Positions 1 through 5,268 of a stretch of 5,268 bases of DNA are shown here, one piece after another. The DNA is taken from positions 1 through 5,268 of the forward strand of contig JAJRUC010000181.1 of NCBI GenBank assembly GCA_024278015.1, in the 5' to 3' direction. This DNA is from Chloroflexota bacterium. Its GTDB lineage: Bacteria; Chloroflexota; Anaerolineae; 4572-78. The notes beneath the pieces are model-generated. The model saw only the letters and a list, made by a program, of their open reading frames with translations, ran no database searches and was not told where the DNA came from. Numbering within the stretch: position 1 is the stretch's first letter; every line of letters begins with the position of its first letter. Made by a program: the position numbers and the translations under genes.

Positions 1-2897
1 AAGGGGCGTATCGTCATATTGATGGTCAAGGCCGGGTCTCCGAACAGGGTGAAGGTGTCCAGCAAATCCAGATTGAAGCCGGTGGCGTACAGCCGTTGTT
101 TGCCGGCCAGGGTCGCCGCGCCCAGGTTGGTTTCAGACTGGTTGAGGGTGGCATCGTAAAATCCGGCCTGCAAATCGGCGTGGCCGGTAGCCACTCCCTG
201 GCCGGTGGCGCCCCACACGGCCACGGCTCCGCCGCCCTCTTGCCGAAGCAGACTCTCGTCAAGGGTGGGGTATTCGGGGTGCTGAAAATAGCCGGTAAAG
301 CAGGTCATTTCCACCACCACCGGCAGCCGCAAGCCGTTTTGCATGTGGCTGACATCGTTCCGGGCATCGTCCTTGTCCCAGCGCAAAAGCTGATTAAAGC
401 CCCATTGATGCCACGAACTGTGCCCGTTAAAGGTCACAAATCCGGCCCCCGCATTAAAGGCTGCAAGGAAAGCGGCGCGCAGGGAAGCGGCATTATTGTA
501 AATATAGGGGGTATCGGTGATGACATCGCTGTAATAATATCGGCGGCCAATAAATGGGTCTGTAATACTATTATAAACCATATCTGCTGCAGCGTGAAAA
601 TCACCGGCGCTATTTTCGCCGGGGCCGTATTCGCTGACCAAAAGCCGGTTGGCGTTCCACGGCCCCAAAGCGGGGCCGGCTTCGTAGCGGACGATTTTTT
701 GCGCTACAATTTCGGCTTCGGCGGGGGTGTTCACCGGCAGCCGCCCGATGAGCATATCGGGCATGGGGTCGTCGCCGGCCAGGGTCACAAAACGATTATC
801 GGCGGCGGTTTCGCCCCACCAGGGGTCAACATCGGCCAAAAAAGGGGGAATCAAGGTCGGTGGATTCCAGCCGCTGTAATTTTTGAAGTCGTAACTGCCG
901 TCGCCCACCAGCAGCGCATACAACGGCGCGGGCGCGGGCCAGGTATCGTAGGCGGTTTGCAAAAAGCGTTTGATGGCCTCCGCCGACATGCGCCCGCCGC
1001 CGAAAGTATCGTAAACAGTTTGTACATCAACGGTGACTACGCGCAACCCCTGTCCGCTGCGGCGGGCGGCCAACGGCGAAACCGCGTCCGCAAATTCGGC
1101 GGGGGTGATGATGATGTAATCCGCGCCGGCGGGCGGGGCCGTCAAAAACAATGCGGGTTCGATGGCCGCCGGGGAGTGATAATTTCCGGCCGGGGCGATG
1201 AGATACGCGGCGGGCGGGCCGGCGTCAATGTCACCGAAGGCCAGCGTGGCGCCATCGTACTGAAAATTGGTCAGGGCGACGGGATTGAGCGGGTCTGTCA
1301 CGTTGAACAGACGCAGCGTTTGGCTGAACCAGCCGGTCAGGGTGTAGGCATTTTGGCCGCTTGCGCCTGTAAGGTGCATCTGCCCGCTTTGGGCCGAAGC
1401 CACCGGCCAGGTCAGGGCGGCGGCATCAAACCAGGCCCCTTCCACCGGCACGCCGGCCAGACCGGGCAGGCTGACGGTGACGGCGTTGCTGCCGGTCAGC
1501 AGCGCCGTGGCGGTCAGGGGGACGGTGATGGTTTTTGGGGCGGCGCCGTCCCAGGTTTCATCGGCCACGGCCACGCCGTTGACGGCCACCTGCGCCCGAT
1601 GGTCCGGCGATTGGGTATCATCGCTGGTAAAGCCGCGCAACCACACCGTCAGCGCAGGCGGGTCGGCGGCAGGGGCAGGGGCAGATTGCAGCGTGACGGT
1701 AAAAGTGGTTTGGGGCCGATCAAGCACGCTGAGCCGGCTCCAGTACCAGTGGTCGCCGCGCTGGTCCGGGTAGAAATTATCGTAAAAGTGACTTTCTTCA
1801 ATATGGACACTTTGGCGGGCTGTTTGGGGAGGCAATCCCGCCGGTGAAGCCAAACGGTTGATAATGCGCAGGCCAATTTCCTGGTCGTGAGTCAAAAAAC
1901 AGGCATCGGTATTGACCATGCGGCTGAAGGCGGGGCGGGCGTAAAACAGGATATAATCGCCGGTATTGAACCGGTTATCACCTTCACCTTGCACGATAAT
2001 CGGCACGGGCTGTTGCGCGGGGCCGCAGGTTAATTGCAGGGTATGCGCGTCCAGGGTATCGACGGGCCAGCCCGCTGCCTGCAAATCGGCGTAAGTGACG
2101 ACGTACAGGCCCGGTTCATCGACGGTCAGTTTGAGGGCGCTGCCGGCCTGGGGCAGGCGTAACGGGGGGGGCGACGGCCTTTCGGCGGCCCAGTTGACGG
2201 CTTGGGGATTGAGCAAATTCAGCGCCAACGTTTGCAAAAAGGCCTTGTTTTCGGCGGCAGAAGCGGGGGTGCGGCGGGCGGGGGCGGGCGGGTCGAAAAT
2301 AATTTCGGCCCGCAGGTAGCGCACCACCTGCGCCCGGCGCGTTATCGGATTAACGCGCACCGGGTTGAGCGTCAGGCGGGTCAGTCGATTTTGGCGAATT
2401 TGCCCGGCGGGCTGCACAGAGATAACATCTGCCGGAAAAAAGGCGTTGCGCCGGTAGACGGCTTCGTCCGGTGCGGCGGCCCACAGCCGGGCCGGGTCGG
2501 CGGGCCGGTTGACGGGGGCGGGAGCCGGGGCGGGCGGGTACGGCAGGGCGATGGTGTCGGTCACAATGTCGATAATTTTCAGCGCGGCCCGGCCCGTGGG
2601 CGGCAGGCCCAGCAGTCCGGCAAAATATGGCAGTTGCGGGCGGCCCGCTGCGGCAGACAGGGGCAACCCGTCAACGGCAACCTGAGTAAACCATTGCCCC
2701 CCGCGCTGCACGGGGGTCAGGGTATAATCGGGCCGCCGCCATTCAATGGTCAGGCCCTGCCGCGAGCTTTCTGTAATTGAAAGCCCGGCGGGCGCGTCGG
2801 CCATAACGGCCATTGGCCGAGGCCATCCGCCGCCTTGCCCAGGCATCACACTCACCAGCAGGGCGGTCAGGCCGATAATCAGCTTTAATTTGCTCAT
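1..2897 (-). CDS. Secreted gingipain-like cysteine peptidase (family C25), C-terminus cut off by window edge
   Basis: Reading from the ATG at 2897-2895, the frame stays open for 965 codons to the left edge, so the C-terminus is missing. An AGGA ribosome site (2909-2906) lies 8 bases upstream. Residues 1-33 look like a Sec signal peptide: KLK, then the hydrophobic run LIIGLTALLVSVM, with possible cleavage after AVMA. Residues about 45-235 resemble a C25 propeptide (GRPQLPYFAGLLGLPPTG). Residues about 255-320 carry the GLYVVTYADL...GDYILFYAR pattern. Residues about 395-495 look like a beta-sandwich (VAVNGVAVADETWDG). The caspase-like C25 domain runs from about 592 to 958: DYIIITPAEF, LLVGDGSYD (Asp666), NGHSS (His826), EMTCFTGYF (Cys866), and the closing LFGDPALTI (about 951-959). 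His826 and Cys866 are the expected catalytic dyad. The family hydrolyses peptide bonds outside the cell; the specificity here cannot be read. The gene lies downstream of a two-component pair but beyond a terminator. Confidence 0.9.
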   Translation of the reverse strand, partial: MSKLKLIIGLTALLVSVMPGQGGGWPRPMAVMADAPAGLSITESSRQGLTIEWRRPDYTLTPVQRGGQWFTQVAVDGLPLSAAAGRPQLPYFAGLLGLPPTGRAALKIIDIVTDTIALPYPPAPAPAPVNRPADPARLWAAAPDEAVYRRNAFFPADVISVQPAGQIRQNRLTRLTLNPVRVNPITRRAQVVRYLRAEIIFDPPAPARRTPASAAENKAFLQTLALNLLNPQAVNWAAERPSPPPLRLPQAGSALKLTVDEPGLYVVTYADLQAAGWPVDTLDAHTLQLTCGPAQQPVPIIVQGEGDNRFNTGDYILFYARPAFSRMVNTDACFLTHDQEIGLRIINRLASPAGLPPQTARQSVHIEESHFYDNFYPDQRGDHWYWSRLSVLDRPQTTFTVTLQSAPAPAADPPALTVWLRGFTSDDTQSPDHRAQVAVNGVAVADETWDGAAPKTITVPLTATALLTGSNAVTVSLPGLAGVPVEGAWFDAAALTWPVASAQSGQMHLTGASGQNAYTLTGWFSQTLRLFNVTDPLNPVALTNFQYDGATLAFGDIDAGPPAAYLIAPAGNYHSPAAIEPALFLTAPPAGADYIIITPAEFADAVSPLAARRSGQGLRVVTVDVQTVYDTFGGGRMSAEAIKRFLQTAYDTWPAPAPLYALLVGDGSYDFKNYSGWNPPTLIPPFLADVDPWWGETAADNRFVTLAGDDPMPDMLIGRLPVNTPAEAEIVAQKIVRYEAGPALGPWNANRLLVSEYGPGENSAGDFHAAADMVYNSITDPFIGRRYYYSDVITDTPYIYNNAASLRAAFLAAFNAGAGFVTFNGHSSWHQWGFNQLLRWDKDDARNDVSHMQNGLRLPVVVEMTCFTGYFQHPEYPTLDESLLRQEGGGAVAVWGATGQGVATGHADLQAGFYDATLNQSETNLGAATLAGKQRLYATGFNLDLLDTFTLFGDPALTINMTIRP

Positions 2898-2910
2898 TCG
2901 GTTAATCCTG

Positions 2911-2942
2911 AAAAACAAAAAGCTACCTTAAACAGGCAGCTT
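2911..2942 (-). terminator. Intrinsic terminator after the response regulator
   Basis: Read on the minus strand, AAGCTGCCT (2942-2934), loop GTTTA, AGGTAGCTT (2928-2920) form a 9-bp stem with one G-U wobble, followed at once by a T-rich run (TTTTGTTTTT, 2920-2911). On the plus strand the wobble becomes an A-C mismatch and no T-run follows, so the element works only in the minus direction. It starts 22 bases after the regulator stop codon. It ends only two bases before the peptidase AGGA ribosome site at 2909-2906, so it also sits in the peptidase leader. Confidence 0.8.
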
Positions 2943-2964
2943 GTTCAACTTTAACGGGCCTGGG

Positions 2965-3660
2965 TTAATTTTGCGGTTCAAACCGGTAGCCGACATTCAA
3001 TTCATTCAGCAAATAGGTTGGGTTTTTGGAATCAGGCTCCAGTTTTCGGCGCAGATGCCAGATGTAAACCCGCAGGTAATCAATATCATCAATGTATTCA
3101 AAGCCCCACACATTTTCCAGTATCTGCCGAAATTCCAGCCAGCGGCCCCGGTTTTTTACCAGATAGGCCAGCAGTTTGTATTCGGTGGGGGTCAATTTAA
3201 TCAGTTCGCCGCTGCGCGTCACCTGCCGGGAATCCAGGTCGATGGTCAAATAGTCATCGCCATAGGCCAGGTTGCCGCTATCGGCAGGCAATGCCTGAGC
3301 GCGTCGTAACGTGGCCCGGATGCGGGCCAGCAATTCACCCACCCGAAACGGCTTGGTCAGGTAATCGTCCGCGCCCATATCCAGCCCTTTGATGATGTCT
3401 TCTTCGCTGCGGCCTTTGGCGGTTAACATAATAATGGGGGTGTCGGCCACCTCGCGGATACGCCGGCAAACTTCGTAACCGTTCAATTTGGGCATAGCAA
3501 TATCCAAAATCACCAGTTGCGGCCGGTGTTTGTGGAACAGTCGTATTCCGTCTTGCCCGTCAGAGGCGGTGATAATTTGATAGCCGCTGCCCCGTAAATT
3601 GTATTCCACCAGTTCAAGCAACAGGAGATCGTCGTCAACCACAAGGATTGTATTGCTCAT
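2965..3660 (-). CDS. OmpR/PhoB-family response regulator
   Basis: This 231-residue cytoplasmic transcription regulator has the normal length and layout of the family. The receiver domain covers residues 3-120, with the acidic pocket Asp9-Asp10-Asp11, the phospho-acceptor Asp53 (VILDIAMP), switch Thr80 (MLTA) and Lys103 (LTKPF). The winged-helix DNA-binding domain covers about 130-229, with LTPTEYKLLAYL, the recognition-helix region DIDYLRVYIWHLRRKLE, and the wing ending VGYRF. The ATG at 3660-3658 is preceded by a strong GGAGGAGG ribosome site six bases away, which settles the start. The histidine kinase gene lies 107 bases upstream on the same strand and is the obvious phosphodonor. The gene has its own promoter and a terminator just after its stop codon, so it can be expressed alone. 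Its target genes cannot be read; its own promoter, with regularly spaced repeats, is the best candidate. Confidence 0.96.
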   Translation of the reverse strand: MSNTILVVDDDLLLLELVEYNLRGSGYQIITASDGQDGIRLFHKHRPQLVILDIAMPKLNGYEVCRRIREVADTPIIMLTAKGRSEEDIIKGLDMGADDYLTKPFRVGELLARIRATLRRAQALPADSGNLAYGDDYLTIDLDSRQVTRSGELIKLTPTEYKLLAYLVKNRGRWLEFRQILENVWGFEYIDDIDYLRVYIWHLRRKLEPDSKNPTYLLNELNVGYRFEPQN

Positions 3661-3680
3661 AGTATGCCTCCTCCCCTCAA

Positions 3681-3709
3681 ATTATACATGAGCCGCAAAG
3701 GCTTGGCAA
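3681..3709 (-). promoter_or_regulatory. Sigma-70-type promoter of the response regulator gene
   Basis: On the minus strand, TTGCCA (3709-3704, five of six matches to TTGACA), a 17-base spacer and a perfect TATAAT (3686-3681) form a near-consensus housekeeping promoter. The -10 ends 20 bases before the regulator ATG, so the transcript would have a very short leader that begins close to the GGAGGAGG ribosome site. The promoter lies in the 107-base gap after the kinase stop codon, so the regulator can be transcribed independently of the kinase. Confidence 0.72.
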
Positions 3710-3732
3710 AAGCCTGGCAATGCTCAATGCAA
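3687..3732 (-). promoter_or_regulatory. Tandem TTGC repeats at 11-12 base steps, putative operator for the response regulator
   Basis: Read on the minus strand, TTGC occurs at 3732 (TTGCATTGAGCA), 3720 (TTGCCAGGCTT), 3709 (TTGCCAAGCCT) and 3698 (TTGCGGCTCAT), with steps of 12, 11 and 11 bases. The two central copies share TTGCCA, and one of them is the -35 hexamer. OmpR/PhoB-family dimers bind tandem repeats about one helical turn (10-11 bases) apart, so this is a reasonable autoregulatory site. That is inference from spacing; no binding consensus is known for this protein. The same bases also hold a 6-bp inverted repeat, AGGCTT-TTGCC-AAGCCT. Confidence 0.5.
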
Positions 3733-3767
3733 GAAACAAGGGAAACCCGAAGGCCGGCGGGCAGCGC

Positions 3768-5072
3768 CTATATTTTATCAATCAGAGGGATGGAAAACCA
3801 GGCTTTGGTGCCTTGATTAAGCCTGCTTTCCACGCCTATCTGCCCGTTATGGGCTTCGACAACGGCTTTCGCCAAACACAATCCCAGGCCCGCGCCCTGA
3901 ATTTCGGCGGCTTTGGCGTTGCCTGCTCTGAAAAATCGGTTGAATAAAAACGGAAATTCGTCTTCGGGGATACCAATGCCGGTATCCACCACGTCAAAAT
4001 ACCAGGCATCGTCTTTAGTGCGGGAAGAAACTGTGACCTGCCCGCCTTCCGGCGTAAATTTAATTGCGTTTTTCAACAATTGATTGACCACATATTCAAT
4101 TTTATCCGGGTCGCACAGGCATATCCGGTTCAGGTCAGACCGGTTATCGACTGCCGGGCCAACGCCTTTCGCCCCGGCGAAGGGGGTGTTCTTCTGAACA
4201 ATTTTATCGACAATCTGGTCCGGCAATGTTTGCTGCCATTTTACGGAAAAGGAGCCTTTTTGAACGCAGGTCGCCGCAATCAGTTCTTCAACCAGTTCCA
4301 GCAACCGTTCAGAGCTTTTATAGCTGTTTTGCAAAAAACGGGTTTGCACCTCCGTCAGCGGGCCGGGCATACCGGAGAGCAGGGTTTCGACAAAGCCCAT
4401 AATCGAGGCCAATGGGGTGCGTAATTCGTGCGAAATGGCGGTGATGATAATCGCTTCAAAGGCGGCCTCGGTCAACAACCGAAACCGTTTTTCGCTTTCC
4501 AGCGCCGCCGCCCCGGCCTGTGCCTCGTTGCCCGGCGAGCGGGTCATCGCCTGCCGGGCCGCCGGTTGCCTCTCTTGCAGCAGCCGTAACTTCTTCTCCA
4601 GCGCCTGGTTTTGCAAACATCGCCGGACAGCTTGCGTCAACTGCCCCACCAACGGCTGCAACTGCCCCATAATCTCAGCCGAAAAGGGAGTATGGTCGCT
4701 GGTTAAAATCATCACCCCCACAGCCGGCAGGGCAAAAATGCCAAAATAATGCCGGGGCGCGCTTTGGCCGTCAACGGGCAACGAGGCCATCAGCTCGGAC
4801 AATCGCTCTTGCTGCACAAAAGGTTGCAGATACAGCAACGCCGCTTGACAGACTTCGTTGGCAAAAATTGACTGCGGGATGGCGCACACCGGCTCAAAGG
4901 GCATATAATGTTCCGCCATATCTTCCAGAAACAAAACACTGCCCGATGAACAATCGAGGGCATTTAGAAAAGCCGGCAGGCTTGTTTCCAGCATCTGATG
5001 CAAATTCAGACTGACGCCAATAGCCAGCGAAATATCCAGCAACATATCATTCCGGCTGGTAGACAGTGTCAT
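3768..5072 (-). CDS. Soluble sensor histidine kinase with GAF-like N-terminus
   Basis: This 434-residue protein, counted from the ATG at 5072-5070, shows no membrane segment and should be cytoplasmic. Residues about 10-153 have the look of a GAF-like sensor domain (LLDISLAIGVSLNLHQMLE, then SSGSVLFLED). The ligand is unknown, and this domain call is the weakest. A linker rich in Gln, Arg and Ala (about 160-190) leads to EKRFRLLTEAAFEAIIIT (194-211), which reads like the opening of a PAS domain but joins directly to the H-box AISHELRTPL. His215 is the phospho-site, and the E-x-x-T after it fits phosphatase activity. The HATPase domain carries NQLLKNAIKF (Asn335), DTGIGIP (Asp363), LFNRFF and GAGLGL. 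The frame extends upstream to a TTG at 5123, but only the ATG has a ribosome site. The neighbouring regulator is its probable partner. Confidence 0.93.
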   Translation of the reverse strand: MTLSTSRNDMLLDISLAIGVSLNLHQMLETSLPAFLNALDCSSGSVLFLEDMAEHYMPFEPVCAIPQSIFANEVCQAALLYLQPFVQQERLSELMASLPVDGQSAPRHYFGIFALPAVGVMILTSDHTPFSAEIMGQLQPLVGQLTQAVRRCLQNQALEKKLRLLQERQPAARQAMTRSPGNEAQAGAAALESEKRFRLLTEAAFEAIIITAISHELRTPLASIMGFVETLLSGMPGPLTEVQTRFLQNSYKSSERLLELVEELIAATCVQKGSFSVKWQQTLPDQIVDKIVQKNTPFAGAKGVGPAVDNRSDLNRICLCDPDKIEYVVNQLLKNAIKFTPEGGQVTVSSRTKDDAWYFDVVDTGIGIPEDEFPFLFNRFFRAGNAKAAEIQGAGLGLCLAKAVVEAHNGQIGVESRLNQGTKAWFSIPLIDKI

Positions 5073-5074
5073 TT

Positions 5075-5081
5075 CCCCTCC
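5075..5081 (-). promoter_or_regulatory. Ribosome binding site that fixes the kinase start
   Basis: On the minus strand GGAGGGG lies at 5081-5075, just before the ATG at 5072. Its GGAG core is five bases from the ATG. The in-frame TTG 51 bases further upstream has only A/T-rich sequence before it and no purine-rich site, so the ATG start (434 residues) is preferred to the longer 451-residue reading. Confidence 0.75.
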
Positions 5082-5210
5082 ACAATTATCCGGACGACCT
5101 TTTGTTGGAATATACAAATACAATTTAAACTCAACCGCGTCATAAAATAACAGTAACTACTCAGGCATCAGAGATAAAGTTACCAGTTAGAGCGGCTTTG
5201 CCATTTTTTA
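5082..5210. other. Non-coding leader region upstream of the kinase
   Basis: This A/T-rich stretch carries no coding region that I can support. It must hold the kinase promoter unless transcription enters from the right. A minus-strand TATATT near 5114-5109 could be a -10, but I see no well-spaced -35, so no promoter is called. GTAACT (5153-5158) and AGTTAC (5178-5183) form a 6-base inverted repeat 19 bases apart, possibly an operator but within chance expectation. Confidence 0.4.
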
Positions 5211-5268
5211 CCCCCCTCAATCCCCCCGTTGACGGGGGGAAGTGTTACATTCTCCCCCCTCACGAGGG
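5211..5268. repeat. Cluster of C/G-run palindromes, probable dispersed extragenic repeat
   Basis: TCCCCCCGT (5221-5229) and ACGGGGGGA (5232-5240) form a perfect 9-base inverted repeat around TG. A second palindrome, CCCTC-AC-GAGGG (5257-5268), begins near the right edge and is probably cut off. CCCCCCTCA occurs twice, at 5211-5219 and 5254-5262, 43 bases apart. Neither hairpin is followed by a T-run on either strand, so a terminator is unlikely. The pattern fits REP-like or MITE-like repeats found between genes; copy number cannot be judged from one window. Confidence 0.6.

Noticed and set aside
96..1847. Long plus-strand open frame of 583 codons
   Set aside because: It is codon-for-codon opposite the C25 peptidase and stays open only because that gene avoids TTA, CTA and TCA codons. 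Its protein is Gly/Arg/His-rich with no recognisable domain, and the minus strand gives clear C25 motifs.
2202..2780. Plus-strand open frame of 192 codons
   Set aside because: It is in the same mirror frame opposite the peptidase N-terminal region, with low-complexity Gly/Arg-rich translation and no family resemblance.
3699..3715. AGGCTT-TTGCC-AAGCCT hairpin as a terminator for the kinase gene
   Set aside because: The stem is only six pairs, is followed by TTTGCGG rather than a U-tract, and overlaps the regulator promoter and repeat row, which explain it better.
3735..3762. CCCG...CGGG followed by a pyrimidine-rich stretch after the kinase stop codon, possible terminator
   Set aside because: Four base pairs around an eight-base loop and interrupted T-runs are too weak to call.
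5073..5123. TTG start giving a kinase 17 residues longer
   Set aside because: There is no ribosome site before the TTG, while GGAGGGG sits just before the ATG at 5072; the extra residues overlap that site.
5190..5210. GGCTTTGCC followed by ATTTTTTA on the plus strand, possible terminator
   Set aside because: The stem is only three pairs and no plus-strand gene precedes it.

Overview
The window holds three genes, all on the minus strand. Read in the direction of transcription (right to left) they are a soluble sensor histidine kinase (5072-3768), an OmpR/PhoB-type response regulator (3660-2965), and the first 965 codons of a large secreted gingipain-like (family C25) cysteine peptidase (2897 to beyond base 1). 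No RNA gene, CRISPR array, insertion sequence or integrase is visible.

The likely source is a Gram-negative-like or filamentous environmental bacterium. I favour Chloroflexota (Anaerolineae-like), because very long C25 peptidases with a propeptide and a beta-sandwich ahead of the caspase-like domain, and soluble GAF/PAS-type kinases, are common there. This is an inference from protein style and GC-rich codon use, not a proven assignment. The peptidase gene is strongly GC-biased, with CTG/TTG leucines and very few TTA, CTA or TCA codons. As a result a long open frame appears on the opposite strand, and it is not a gene.

Region by region: 5082-5268 is non-coding and ends in G/C-run palindromes that look like a dispersed extragenic repeat. 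At 5072-3768 is the kinase; its start is set by a GGAGGGG ribosome site. The kinase carries what looks like the first 20 residues of a PAS domain joined directly to the H-box, as if the rest of the PAS domain had been deleted. The 107-base gap at 3661-3767 contains a near-consensus sigma-70 promoter for the regulator (TTGCCA-17-TATAAT). Its -35 lies inside a row of TTGC-starting repeats at 11-12 base steps, the geometry used by OmpR/PhoB-family regulators, so autoregulation is plausible. The regulator at 3660-2965 is followed by an intrinsic terminator (2942-2911), which ends immediately before the peptidase ribosome site.

Working model: the kinase senses a cytoplasmic signal through its GAF-like N-terminus and phosphorylates Asp53 of the regulator, which probably controls its own promoter. 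Whether it also controls the exported peptidase is open. The peptidase is next in line on the same strand, but a terminator separates it, so it needs either readthrough/attenuation or its own promoter.
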